Shown: positions 33,520 through 43,362, counted from the stretch's first letter. The stretch: 64,000 nucleotides of DNA from Dromiciops gliroides (GCF_019393635.1 NC_057864.1:479250117-479314116); one strand, 5' to 3'. Notes: a model not told the origin generated them from the letters alone. Made by a program: numbers and translations.

Positions 33520-33720
33520 ATCATCCTGGGAAGCAACCCCAGCAGAGCTGCAGCTCTGCAACTGTTCCTGCAGGTGCTACAGCTGCTGAAGACCTTGAAA
33601 AAGATAGTTCTTGCCACCAAAGACCTTGATGCTGTCAAATGCTTCAATGCTAGAAACTGACATGATTTTATCACTGGAAATAATATTAAAGGAGAGGCAA
33701 GGACATCTGCTTTGCCACAA
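33520..33720 (+). pseudogene. YBX3: Y-box protein (YBX3-like) processed pseudogene fragment
   Basis: Y-box proteins bind DNA and mRNA through a cold-shock domain. One frame reads Ala/Pro-rich sequence ending ATAAEDLEK, which fits the region before the cold-shock domain in YBX3 better than YBX1. A one-base shift then gives KKIVLATKDLDAVKCFNARN, close to the start of the domain (KK..ATK.LG.VKWFNVRN), followed by TGA in place of a Gly codon and by decayed text matching 'YGFI.RN..K'. Lost residues include the Trp of the KWFN motif. The sequence is intronless where the real gene has exon junctions. Homology fades after about 33700, so it is a truncated retrocopy. YBX1 is the alternative parent. 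Confidence 0.65.
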
Positions 33721-33784
33721 CACTTAAAGGATGATGGAGCCTTTCCATCTGATTTTCACTTGAAACCTTCCACATGTGTTATCT

Positions 33785-33895
33785 CCCTCATTAGAATGTG
33801 AGCTCCTTGGAGGCAGGGTCTGCCTTGCTTTTCTCTCTGTATCCCCATCACTTAGTAAAGCACTTTGCCCCTAGTAAGTGTTTAATCAATGCCTT
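33785..33895 (+). mobile_element. L2 3' terminus
   Basis: 'agaatgtgagctccttggag', 'gcagggtctgccttgctttt' and 'gtaagtgtttaatcaatgcc'. Confidence 0.85.
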
Positions 33896-33970
33896 AAAAT
33901 AATTAATTCATTACAGACTGAACCTCAGAGCTTAGAAATGCAAAACTTTAGAACTACAAGACACCCCTGG

Positions 33971-34260
33971 GGCAGTTAGGTGGTGTGGACAGATCCCTTA
34001 GATTTGGAATCAGGAAGACTCATTTCTTTTTTTTTTCTTTTTTCATTTTTTAGGAAGACTCATTTTCATGATTTCAAATCAAATCTCAAACATTTACTAG
34101 CTCTGGGAAAGGCACCAAACCCAGTTTGCCTCAGTTTCTCATCTGTAAAATGAACTGGAGAGAAGGAAATGGTAAACTATTTCAGTGTCTTTACTAAGAA
34201 AACCTCCAAAATAAGGTCATGGAGAATTGGAAATGATTGAAATGACTGAACAACAAAAAC
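33971..34260 (+). mobile_element. RTE-tailed SINE, with a poly(A)-type insertion
   Basis: Head 'ggggcagttaggtggtgtgg', core, 'tgcctcagtttctcatctgt', and LINE-type tail 'gaaggaaatggtaaactatt' ending 'aatgactgaacaacaaaaac'. It is interrupted at 34026-34051 by a T-rich insertion. Confidence 0.88.
34012..34065 (-). mobile_element. Near poly(A)-only insertion with 14-bp target duplication
   Basis: AGGAAGACTCATTT at 34012-34025 is repeated perfectly at 34052-34065. Between the copies are 26 bases that on the minus strand are A-rich with two G interruptions and one T. No SINE or LINE body is present. The direct repeat is unique SINE sequence, so this reads as a retrotransposition event that left only the tail. 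Confidence 0.65.
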
Positions 34261-34589
34261 TCTCAAGGAGCTCACAGTCTAATGTGAAAGACAACTTGGA
34301 AACAACTATGTACAAAGAAGATATCGACAGAATAACAAAAACAACCGAAGCGATCTCAGAAAGCATCTGGTCCAAGCCCACCATCTTGAAAATGAAGAAA
34401 CAAGGTTTGAAGGGTTGAAGAGATTCCAATCTAGTGCTATCATTCTTGCACAGTTTGATTATCTTTCTCTACCTCCTCTGCCCCAATCACAGTTTTTCCA
34501 AAGACTCAGTGTCACACAACAGATTCAGATAACCTAGAGCCCATAGCATCCTGTTGTCATCTCTGCTATCACGCAATTTGGTATTATGG
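34261..34589. other. No recognised feature
   Basis: 34262-34300 ('caaggagctcacagtctaat') resembles L2 3' text in reverse. The rest is unassigned. Confidence 0.35.
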
Positions 34590-34590
34590 T

Positions 34591-34631
<41 letters not shown>
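34590..34631. repeat. (TG)n microsatellite
   Basis: About 20 uninterrupted TG units. Confidence 0.97.
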
Positions 34632-34633
<2 letters not shown>

Positions 34634-35129
34634 ATTTCACTTTCGAGAAGGCCATAGGGGAAATTTCATGATTGGGTTAGTTGACATTCATTTTTATTTG
34701 AAATTCTCCTATATAATGAAACCAACGTTTTTAGAGCCCAGTGCATAAACTTGACTGACATGTTAAATTTCGGCTACCATGAGGCACTTTGGCAGCTAAA
34801 GAGGCTCATGATTGTTTCTGCTTAGAAATAAACCTTGTTTAAAGGATGAATCAGTCTTGACAGTTAGACCTTATTAGTGTGACATTTGTCCTTAGGTATT
34901 GACAACTTAAAAAGGTTAAGCCCAATTTTGCAATGAATTATAATAACTCAATAAAGGAAAATTCTACTGGGAGTTGGTCCAAGTGAAGCATATTGAAAGC
35001 TCTCAGAAAAATTAGGAAGCTTAAATTTAACTTGAGTACAATTCAATTAAAATTGTACTATTTAAAAAAAAAAGTCATCACCTTCTTAGGTTAATTTCAT
35101 TAACCTCAAACTTGCATAGAAAGAACATG
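34632..35129. other. No repeat recognised
   Basis: AT-rich but complex single-copy sequence, without coding potential. See findings. Confidence 0.35.
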
Positions 35130-35250
35130 GGCCTGGAAGTCAGAATATACAAATTCTAGACTAGACTGTCAATAACTTACTTTGTGACTTTAGAAGTTCA
35201 ATGAGCCTAAGTACAATGATATTCATTTTCTATGCAGTTTGGCAATTATT
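35130..35250 (+). mobile_element. MIR remnant
   Basis: 'aacatgggcctggaagtcag' and 'tactttgtgactttagaagt'. Confidence 0.5.
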
Positions 35251-35349
35251 ATGGAAACCTCTTCTTGGGTACACATGAGATAAAAGAAACACTTGGTGGA
35301 AGGTTTTTTAAAAAGGCGGGGGGGGGCTTTAGTTAAAAGTGCAGATTAA

Positions 35350-35490
35350 ATCCAATCCAAACATATTCAATCCAGTCCAGCAAGCATTTGTTTCATGTCT
35401 ACTGTACATGAGAAACAAGAACAAAAAAAGAAAGGAAAAAGAAAAAGTGATCCCTCTGCACAAGAATTTACATTCTAGAACCAAATATCA
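35350..35490 (-). mobile_element. L2 3'-end remnant, antisense
   Basis: 'agcaagcatttgtttcatgt' and 'tgatccctctgcacaagaat' followed by 'ttacattctagaacc'. Confidence 0.5.
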
Positions 35491-36085
35491 CAGTCCATTA
35501 ATATTTACAGATGTGCCTTGTGTAAGCTGCCCTTTCTCAATGTCATTTCACAAAGATATTATTGTTAATATATTATAACCGAACCTCAAAATAAAGCTGT
35601 AAAGTGGTTTTTGTACCCTCATTTGACCAATTGCCCATTTATAACATTTTCCCTATAGAACTAACTGTCACCTGGAGAAGAGATTTGGGGAGGAAGGAAT
35701 ATAAAATCCTCTATATGTATTTGTAGAGCTCTCAAGCGAAGGAAGGATTAAGTTTTTTGTTTGTTTGCAACTACAGGAATGGGAGTAGGGAGGGGAAATA
35801 CAGAAAAACATATTTCAATTCCACAGAAAGGAAATTTTACTTACAATGAGAGCAGAATGAGCAGCCTCAGAAAATAGTGACTTGTTTATCATGAGTCATC
35901 AAGTGGAGACTGGACACCTCCTTGTTGCTGATAGGATAGAGACAGTTCCTGATCAGGTACAGATTGGACTTGATGAGGTCCAAATGAGATCCCTTGCAAG
36001 TCTGACATTACATAATTCCAGAATATGGAGGGCAACAAGACTTTCGATGGACAGATTCTGAATGGCCTAGATGGGGGGAAGTGTA
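35491..36085. other. No recognised feature
   Basis: Possibly decayed L2 near 35880-36070. Not supported further. Confidence 0.3.
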
Positions 36086-36089
36086 GGTC

Positions 36090-36285
36090 AGTGATAGAAT
36101 GCAGGCAATGCAGTTGTAGGATCTGAGTTTGAAAGTTTGAATTTTGGCTCTGCTATCTAGTTATACATGTTACCTTGGACAAGTCACTTCTCATTCCTGA
36201 GCCTCATCTTCCTCTTCTGAAAAATGAAGGGGTTGAACTAAATGATCTTTCAAATTCCTTTTAGTTCTAAATCTATGATCTTATG
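36090..36285 (+). mobile_element. MIR
   Basis: 'accttggacaagtcacttct', 'gagcctcatcttcctcttct' and 'tagttctaaatctatgatct'. Confidence 0.7.
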
Positions 36286-36713
36286 AATGGATCTTACTAA
36301 GTAACAGAGAACCATTAAAAGTTTCTGGGCAGGAGACTGACATTCTCAGAACAGAGTATTCTATCATAGAGATATAGATTAGATTGGAAAGCAAGAACTA
36401 TAATTTGGGGGAGGGAAAATAAATGAGGCAAAAGATGGGAAATAATTTTCTAAACTGTAAAGTGATGTTCCAATATAAAGCAAAATAATTGCTATACTAC
36501 CTCAGTGTTTACATAAAAATGATACATATTTATTGTTCCAAAATATACATTAGTTATTTCACTTATCCAATATAAATGGATAAAAAACATTACCCAGGGG
36601 AGCAAAGAATAAAAAGTACAAAAGTGTGGTAGAGAGATTTCAAAATACAAAATGCACTGTTTCTATTCTAAGCTCAGGCATACTACCTATATGACCCTGG
36701 TCAAGTCACTTCC
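36286..36713. other. Mostly unassigned; MIR piece at right
   Basis: 36680-36713 ('atatgaccctggtcaagtca') is a MIR fragment on the plus strand. The rest is unassigned. Confidence 0.35.
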
Positions 36714-36871
36714 CAGGGCTCAATTTCAGGGCAAAAGGATGAAAGACCCTGGTTATAGTTCCCAGGCAGAGAAGAGTGTTTGTGGTCATTCACAGGAGAG
36801 CAGGAGCCTTGTTGTTATTGTTGGTAGTGGTATTTCATTTTGGAAGAGGGCCAATGACTTCAGAGAGTAGT
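36714..36871. repeat. L1-5'UTR/RTESINE composite, copy 1
   Basis: It shares about 150 bp with 41979-42131: 'cagggctcaattt', 'ggcagagaagagtgtttgtg', 'gtcattcacaggagagcagg', 'ttcattttggaagagggcca'. The left part looks like L1 5'UTR and the right part is the RTESINE tail. Both loci have the same junction. Confidence 0.75.
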
Positions 36872-36876
36872 CTCAG

Positions 36877-37137
36877 GTTTTACATCTGTAAAATGAGGAA
36901 GTTGGATTAGATTATTAGATATTAATTCTAAGCCAATGATCCCTTGAACCCTCTGGGACTCAGTTTCCTCATTTGTAAATTGAGGAAGTTGGACTAGATG
37001 ACATGTCTCTACTAGGTCTAAGCTAATGATCCTTTGAATCCTCTGGGACTCAGTTTCCTCATCTGTAAAATGATGAAATTGGACCAAATGGTCTTTGGTT
37101 CCTTTCTGGCTCTGGATCATCAATGATCCTATGAACT
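36877..37137. repeat. Tandem 90-bp repeat made of MIR-type tails
   Basis: CTCTGGGACTCAGTTTCCTC begins at 36951 and again at 37041, a 90-bp period. Three successive units (about 36877, 36961 and 37051) share the order 'tctgtaaaatgagg-aagttgga' then 'gatccttgaa'. A minus-strand frame runs through all three only because 90 is a multiple of three. Confidence 0.85.
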
Positions 37138-37209
37138 TAACTGCTTGGAGATAACTATATTTTGGTCCTTTCTATTTTAGAATACTCAGCACCCTTAAAT
37201 GGTTAAAGT

Positions 37210-37300
37210 ATTGGTGTAGTGCTAAGAGTATTGGACTCAGCCAGGAGAAACTTCAGTTTCAATTCTGACTCTGGCATTTACTCACTGGCTATTCCATTTT
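37210..37300 (+). mobile_element. MIR remnant
   Basis: 'gctaagagtattggactcag' and 'caattctgactctggcattt'. Confidence 0.5.
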
Positions 37301-37604
37301 GACACTCTAATTTGGCAAGGAAAGAAACACTTTTAGTTTCAAGAGAACTTGGGAACTGGGACACGCAAGCTTCTCAGGGAGTGGGGAATGGGGAAACTTA
37401 ACTGGGACTTGAAACAAGAAGAGAAATAATTTCTCCAGAATGTTGACCCAGGTCAGTATGATTATAGTCTTATCATCTATAAGGTAATAGTTCCTGTAGT
37501 GACTACCTCACAAACTCATCTTTGAGGCTTCAAGGAAAGGTATATAAATCATTAATATATGTGAATATATCCAAAATTATGCATATAATGCATCTTCCCA
37601 ATCA
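37301..37604. other. No recognised feature
   Basis: Apparently single-copy sequence. Confidence 0.35.
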
Positions 37605-37800
37605 TAGGATCACAGACTTAGAGCTGGAAGGGGCCTCAAGGATATCTGGTTCAAATTCCTCATTTTCCAATTGAGCAAACCGAGGCTGAGAGAGGAAAAA
37701 TGACTTTTCTTCCAAGGTGACACCTGAAGTGGCAAAGCCACCATTTGAACCCAGGTCCTATGGCTTCAAATTCATCACTTTCGCCATTGTACTAGGCACC
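37605..37800 (-). mobile_element. MIR-family SINE, antisense
   Basis: 'aggatcacagacttagagct', 'ggaaggggcctcaaggatat' and 'gcaaaccgaggctgagagag' through 'tgaacccaggtcctatgg'. Confidence 0.75.
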
Positions 37801-37856
37801 TTAAAGCCCCAAATAAAGGTCAACTATTATCTAGGAGACAGATAATGGGTAGATTT

Positions 37857-38000
37857 TTTGGGGGGTGGGGCAATGAGTGTTAAGTGACTTGCCCAGGGTC
37901 ACACAGCTAGTAAGTGTCAAGTGTCTGAGGCTGGATTTGAACTCAAGTCCTCCTGAATCCAGGGTTAGTGCTTTATCCTCTGTGCCACCTAGTTGCCCCC
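37857..38000 (-). mobile_element. tRNA-derived SINE (CTCATTGCC tail class)
   Basis: Antisense copy: GGGGCAATGAGTGTTAAGTG tail and CACCTAGTTGCCCC head. The flanks ATGGGTAGATT and ATGGTAGATT suggest an imperfect target duplication. Confidence 0.9.
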
Positions 38001-38004
38001 TTAA

Positions 38005-38410
38005 ATGGTAGATTGAATCCATTGAGTATTGGACTTGGATTCAGAAAGACAAGAGTTCAAATTCTGTTCCAGACACAGAGCAAGACTTCACCACTGCCTG
38101 CCTCAGTCTCCTCATAGGTAAAATGGAGATAATAATAGCACCTACCTCCCAGGGCTGTTGTGAGGATCAGATGAGATGAATTTTCTAAAGTGTTTTTCAA
38201 ACATTTTTTTTTTTTTTTGCGGGGTAATGGGGATTAAGTGACTTGCCCAGGGTCACACAGCTAGTAAGTGTCAAGTGTCTGAGGCCGGATTTGAACTCAG
38301 GTCCTCCTGAATCCAGGGCCAGTGCTTTATCCACTGTACTATCTAGCCGCACCCGTTTTTCAAACTTTTAAAGTGTGATGAATTAGTTATTTATATTTAT
38401 CAATATAAAA
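38005..38410 (+). mobile_element. MIR, split by a SINE
   Basis: Head 'gagtattggacttggattca', then 'aggtaaaatggagataataa', 'cccagggctgttgtgaggat' and 'taaagtgtttttcaaac'. The SINE at 38203-38354 interrupts it. Confidence 0.75.
38203..38354 (-). mobile_element. tRNA-derived SINE (CTCATTGCC-like tail)
   Basis: Antisense copy with a T12-14 tail and GCGGGGTAATGGGGATTAAG. It has an 11-bp target duplication GTTTTTCAAAC at 38192-38202 and 38355-38365, inside a MIR. Confidence 0.92.
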
Positions 38411-38504
38411 CTTCCTAATAACCCCTCTTTTACAAACAACAGTATTTAGGACTAGGGCCAGAAGAATTAAGCAGCTGGCCAGATCATGCGGACTCTGTTA
38501 CAGG

Positions 38505-38670
38505 AACCTAGATTTAGAGCTGGAAGGGATTAGAGAAGTCATTTAGTCAAATACTCTCATTTCACGAATAGGAAAATCAAGACCCAGGGACGGAAGAGAC
38601 TTTACCCAGCGTTGCACAGTGAGCTAGACCCTGACACTGGATTCAACCAAACCCAAGTTTTCATGATCAC
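38505..38670 (-). mobile_element. MIR-family SINE, antisense
   Basis: 'gatttagagctggaagggat', 'ctctcatttcacgaatagga' and 'aagacccagggacggaagag'. Confidence 0.7.
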
Positions 38671-38828
38671 AAGCCCACAACTCAATTATCATAACTTGCT
38701 ACATCCCATCTTGAAAACTATAGGTTTCTGCCCCACCTCCACCAACAAAAAAAGGGCTGATCTACATTAGTAGATGGAAATTCCTCACTGAGATTTCCTA
38801 ACACCAGTGAAATAAACAGGTCTGGGTC

Positions 38829-38902
38829 ACAAAAAAAAAAAAACCAACAACAACAACAACAAAAAACCCAACCAAACCAAAACAAATCAAAACAAAAAAC
38901 CT
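38829..38902. repeat. A/CAA-rich low-complexity tract
   Basis: A13, then CAACAA and AAACC units. It looks like the tail of a decayed plus-strand retroelement, but no body is identifiable. Confidence 0.8.
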
Positions 38903-38929
38903 GACTTAGCCCAGAGGACTGTTATGAGG

Positions 38930-39510
38930 ATTATTAAGGTCTGAGCATGTGCCCTGCTCTCCCTTCCCCAATTCAATAAACTCTAGTGACTCCCTTTCAT
39001 CCCCAGGATCAAATTTAATTCCTTTTAAAGCCCTTGATACCCTGTATTCTTCCTGCCTTTCCAGTCTTCCTACACTTTCCTCCTTCATACCTATTTGCAA
39101 TCCATGACTTGGTCCATCTTGTTGTTCCTCACTTGTAACCCTCCATCTTCCATCTCCATGCTTTTGTATCCATTGTCCCCCATGTCCAGAATATTCTCCC
39201 TCCTCATCTTTGCCTCATGGCTCCTCTGGCTCCCTTCAAATCTCAAATTCTTCCTCTTGCAAGAAACTATTTCTGGTATTCCTTCATTCTGGTGCCTTCC
39301 CTAGGAGACTATGTCTCCTTTTCACTATCTATATCTTATTTGTACATATCTTATGTGTATCCATATCTTATTTGTCTAGTTGCTTTCCCTCTCATTAAAC
39401 TGTGTACTCCATGAGAGTAGGGACTTTTTTTTGGGGGGGGGCCTCTCTTTATATCCCCAAAATTTGGCAGAGTGCCCAGCAACATAGTAGATGTTTAAGA
39501 AATGCTTCCT
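38930..39510 (+). mobile_element. L2 LINE: end of ORF plus 3' terminus
   Basis: 'caataaactctagtgactcc', 'ggatcaaatttaattccttt', 'tttccagtcttcctacactt', 'ctcctctggctcccttcaaa', 'gtactccatgagagtaggga' and 'catagtagatgtttaagaaa'. This is the last segment of the L2 ORF followed by its 3'UTR, in order, with the frame broken. The SINE at 39511 inserted at its very end. Confidence 0.85.
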
Positions 39511-39686
39511 AGGGTCAGCTAGGTGGTGCAGTGGATAGAGCACCGGCCCTGGAGTCAGGAGGATCTGAGTTCAAATCCGCCCTCAGACACTTGACACTTA
39601 CTAGCTGTGTGACTCTTGGCAAGTTACTTAACTCCAATTGCCTTCCCCCATAAAAAGAAAAGAAAAAGAAGAAAAAAAATAAAAAA
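39511..39686 (+). mobile_element. tRNA-derived SINE (CAATTGCC tail class)
   Basis: Head AGGGTCAGCTAGGTGGTGCA; A-box-like and B-box-like sites are present. It carries a long GAAA-rich tail. The target duplication is AGAAATGCTTCCT / AGAATTGCTTCCT, 12 of 13 matching (39498-39510 and 39687-39699). Confidence 0.93.
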
Positions 39687-39880
39687 AGAATTGCTTCCTG
39701 ACTTGATTTGTTGATTTGATTGTAAGAGTTGCAAATGTTAAATTGTTTTATAATTATAACCTATTATATTTGTCAGAAGATGGGGGAGCAGTATAAGCAA
39801 GAGGCAGGATGGAGACCAACTGCTAAGTATTTCCTGACTATGTGTATGGGGACTCCATAATTTCTGTGTGAAATGGATAT

Positions 39881-40050
39881 TTTAAAAAAATATATTTTAT
39901 TCCTCCCCAATTACATGTAAAAACAATGTTTAACATTTGTGTTTTTTAAAGTTTTGAGTTCTAAATTCTATACCTTCTTCCCTTCCCTTCCCCTCTTTGA
40001 GATGGCAAGTAATCTGATATAGGTTATATGCATGCAATCATATAAGACAA
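39881..40050 (-). mobile_element. L1 3'UTR fragment, strongly 5'-truncated
   Basis: 'ttcctccccaattacatgta', 'aaaacaatgtttaacatttg', 'agtaatctgatataggttat' match the beginning of the L1 at 46685 and the HAL1 at 54174. Only the last part of the 3'UTR is present. Confidence 0.8.
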
Positions 40051-40209
40051 TAAAATGGACATTTATTTAATCACACTGTCATCAGTTATAACAAGAAGTT
40101 ATTTTATCTATCTGTTCTACAATCCACAGGATAGTCAATAGAAAAGAATGATAGCAAGATAGTGACTTGTCCCAGAACAATTTCTATCTAAATGCAATAC
40201 ATCAATCAG

Positions 40210-40495
40210 TAAACACATTAAAGAAGGAAGCAAGCATTTATTAAGTGCCTACAATGTGTCAAACACTATGCTTAAGGATTTATAAATAATACCCCATTTG
40301 ATCCTAATAATGACCCTGAGAGATAGGTGTTTTTATTACCTTCCCCCCTCTTTTACACTTGAAGACACTGAAGCAAACAATGTTTAAGTGACTTGCCCAG
40401 GGTCATGCAGTCAGAGAGTGTCTGAGGTAAAATTTTAATTCAGGTCTTCCTCACTTCTAGTCCATCTTGCTATCCACTGAGCCACTTAGTTGCCT
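40210..40495 (-). mobile_element. MIR-family SINE, antisense, with L2-like 3' piece
   Basis: 'cattatttaagt'-type L2 end text at left ('tttattaagtgcctacaatg'), then 'catttgatcctaataatgac', 'ttacacttgaagacactgaa' and 'ctgagccacttagttgcc'. Confidence 0.65.
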
Positions 40496-40620
40496 TAAGT
40501 ACTTACTATGTTGCTTGTACTGTGCTAAGACTGGGGATATGAAGAAAAATCTAAACAGTTCCTGCTCTCTGGGACCTTATATTCTAATGGAGGAGATGGA
40601 ATGTGCATAGCTAGATGCTA
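40496..40620 (-). mobile_element. L2 3'-end fragment, antisense
   Basis: 'taagtacttactatgttgct', 'gtactgtgctaagactgggg' and 'ctgctctctgggaccttata'. Confidence 0.75.
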
Positions 40621-40989
40621 TCAAACTACCGAGTCATTCTGTATCTTATTTAGTGATCAGCTCTATTAAAATACTTTATTAGAAGATAGAGTTGGAAAAT
40701 AGTAAACAGGAATTTGGAGAATGGTTTTTGACACTAATTCTTCTCCCTTACCAAGTGTCCCATGACACAATAGTTTGGCACAATAATCTGGGTAAATCCT
40801 CATGGAAAGTCCAAGAATTTGCCTCATATTATAAACTTTGCATCAAGTTACAGTTTAGCAAGAGAGGGATAACCAAATGGAAAGAGAAAACACATCAGAG
40901 TTATCTTTGTGCTGTTAAATCACAGTAATTAATGCCATATAGTTTGAAGAACTTCTGGGATGAATTTGATTATTGTAAGATTCAATAAT
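40621..40989. other. No recognised feature
   Basis: Short unassigned stretch before the L1 5'UTR. Confidence 0.35.
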
Positions 40990-41165
40990 GGAGTCTGAGC
41001 CAAGATGGTGGAGTAGAGGCAGGAACTCAGCTGAAATTTTCCCCAGTTCCCCTCCAAACAATTTAAATGTAATGCCTCAAATATAATTCTGGAGTGGCAG
41101 AGCCAACAAAAGGTTGGCATGAAACAAATTTCCAGCCCAAGATAACTTAAGAAGTTGGCAGGAAA

Positions 41166-41320
41166 GGGGCAGCTATGTAGCGCAGTGGATAGAGCATCAG
41201 CCCTGGAGTCAGGAGGACCCGAGTTCAAATCTGGCCTCAGACACTTAACACTTACTAGCTGTGTGACCCTGGCCAAGTCACTTAACCCCAATTGCCTCAC
41301 TAAAAAATAAAAAAAAAAGA
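41166..41320 (+). mobile_element. tRNA-derived SINE (CAATTGCCTCACT tail class)
   Basis: Full-length plus-strand copy with A-box-like GTAGCGCAGTGG and B-box-like GAGTTCAAATC. It has a perfect 17-bp target duplication AAGAAGTTGGCAGGAAA at 41149-41165 and 41321-41337. Confidence 0.96.
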
Positions 41321-41492
41321 AAGAAGTTGGCAGGAAAGGTCTGTCATGCCAAGCCAGCAGCAGGTCTAGAAAGTGGCTGCAGTAGCAGCAGCAGCAACTT
41401 CAGAAGTTTCTAGTGCACAGATGATGGTGGGAGTAAGGGGGTCAGACAACCAATTAGAAGTTTAGAGGGGATTCTTTGCTGGTGCTAGGTTC

Positions 41493-41980
41493 TGTAAGGG
41501 CCTAAAATTCTAGCTGTGATGTCTAAAATCTAATGAGTGGTCGCCTTAAATTAGAAAACATGTAGCACCAATCTTTGGGTATTAAGTATTTATTAAAGTA
41601 TATTAGGGGTTAGTAAAGAGAAACACGTGGATAAAGTATGAGATTTGTCAACTCTCCATATTCTGCCTGTCCTTGCTGCCTCTGCTGCCAAGCTGTTGTC
41701 CAGACCCAAAAAGACCTCCCTCCTCTTTGGCTTCTCCCAGAAGCCTCTTGTGAAACAGGAAACAGGGCTGTCCACACACACAGCTCCAAGCTAATTGGTT
41801 GGTAGCACTGATTGACACAACTAACAGGCAGTAACTTCCAGACACTAAGTCACATGTAGATGCCAAGTCACATGCTTTCACCTCATGATGGAACTTCCCT
41901 GCAATATCTTTCTCAGCAAGTTGGTAGTGCTCTAATTCTCACAGTTCCATACTCTGTTGCATTGCTCATACACAGTTACA
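41493..41980 (-). mobile_element. Solo LTR-like element
   Basis: A 488-bp segment bounded by TGTAA and TTACA, the inverted ends expected of a retroviral LTR. It carries AATAAA on the minus strand ('tatttattaaag' near 41588), which suggests minus orientation. There is no adjoining internal retroviral sequence, so it would be a solo LTR. The flanks (AGGTTC and GGGCTC) are a poor target duplication. The ERV at 44130-46000 is separated from it by older repeats. Confidence 0.5.
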
Positions 41981-42131
41981 GGGCTCAATTTTAGGGCAAA
42001 AGGGTGAAGGACCCTGGTTCCAAGGCAGAGAAGAGTGTTTGTGGTCATTCACAGGAGAGCAGGAGCCTTGTTGTTGGTGGTGGTGGTGGTATTTCATTTT
42101 GGAAGAGGGCCAATGACTTCTGAGAGTAGTG
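41979..42131. repeat. L1-5'UTR/RTESINE composite, copy 2
   Basis: Pairs with 36714-36871, with the same order and the same junction. Differences are mostly single bases, plus a GGTGGT expansion at about 42077-42090. Confidence 0.75.
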
Positions 42132-42292
42132 TCTTGACTCATGCATGAAAGAGAGGCAGTTACACAAAGTCATCAGCTTCACTCTCTCTTCCAGAGGCAT
42201 CCAAGTCAGTGGCAGAACAAAAGTCAAGATGGCTGGAATGCAATGGACGACCGTGGCATCTTTGATGGCTAACCAAGCTCTAAGCACTCCAA
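42064..42292 (-). mobile_element. RTESINE-like element, antisense
   Basis: Tail 'ttgttgttggtggtggtggt' and 'aagagggccaatgacttctg', then 'cacaaagtcatcagcttcac', 'agtggcagaacaaaagtcaa' and 'gcatctttgatggctaacca'. It is the reverse of the element at 24985-25345. Confidence 0.85.
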
Positions 42293-42544
42293 GGCAGAGA
42301 AGAGCACTAGTGCTTGTGGCTGCAGGAAAGCAGGGGACCTGGTCACAGTTCTAGGGCCAAGAGAGCCACAAGTGCTTGTTAGTGTCTTCTATACTCTAGA
42401 ATTTGCACATGGGTTACTTTATTTTAAATATCATTCATAGCTTACAAATTCATAACTTATAAATGTAGAGGCATGGTAATTTTGGGGTAAACCTACCTTA
42501 TTCATTATACGGTTTTCTATATTTGTAAATATGATGCCCTTCCC

Positions 42545-43362
42545 TTCCCTTTGTCATTTAAAAAAATCAGACAACTTATACATTGTTCCACACCGTTAAC
42601 CCTCCCCACCATCTCTGCAAAGGAGTGGCAGAGGTGGGAGGAATCTCCTTATATCTCTACCTTGGGGCCATGCTCATTTTTTGTAATTTTGCAATATTCA
42701 CTTCTGATTTTTTTGTGGTATTCTTTCCATTAGTTGTTGTAGTCATTGTATATATTATTATCTTGGATCTACTTTACTTCATTCTGCATCAGTTCATGTA
42801 TTGTCCATATTTATCATTATTATTTAATGTAATATACTATTATATGCATGGCACAACTTCTTGAGGTGTTCCTTAATATATGGGCATTTATTTTGTTTCC
42901 AGTTCCTTGCTACCACAAAGAAGTGCTGTTAGAAATATTTTTATATTTAAAGGGCCTTTCTTTTAATTGATGACCTCTTTAAAATACATGCCTAATAGTG
43001 GAATCCTAGGGTCAAAGAATATGGATATTTTAGTCGCCTGATTTGCTTAATTCCAAGTTGCTTTACCAAATGGTTAAACTGATTCTTACCTCTATCAATA
43101 ATGAACTGGGTGCCTGTCTTCCACATTGACTGTTTCCATCTTTTGTCATCTTTAACAATTTGCTGAGTCAGAGGTGATACCTCAGGGTTCTTTTGATTTT
43201 TAATTTCTCTTATTATTACTGTTCTAGAACATTTCTTCATATGATTATAAGTAGTTTGCAATTCTTCTTTTGTAAACTGCTTGTTCGTATCATTTAACCA
43301 CTTAGCTCTTGGAGGAATGACTTTATCTCTTATTTTTGTTGTTACCTGATGGATGTTCAATT
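42545..43362 (-). mobile_element. L1 remnant: ORF2 C-terminus and 3'UTR
   Basis: A 122-codon minus frame (42992-43360) contains EELQTTYNHMKKCSRTVIIR, the conserved L1 ORF2 C-terminal block with the H-M-K-K-C-S motif. Downstream 3'UTR text ('ttgtagtcattgtatatatt', 'cttcattctgcatcagttca') follows in order. It is older than the copy at 46685. Confidence 0.8.

Larger units (their letters stand above)
40990..42385 (+). mobile_element. L1 5'UTR-type sequence, broken by three insertions
   Basis: It begins at 'gagccaagatggtggagtag', the same type of start as the HAL1 at 56869 (minus: 'aagccaagatggtggaggaa'). Segments 40990-41165, 41321-41492, about 41981-42063 and 42293-42385 are separated by a SINE, an LTR and an RTESINE. 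No ORF1 follows. Assignment of the later segments to the same UTR is from memory of marsupial L1 text and is less certain. Confidence 0.6.

Noticed and set aside
36860..37123. 87-codon minus frame with internal repeats
   Set aside because: It is a 90-bp tandem repeat of MIR tails. The frame stays open only because the period is a multiple of three.
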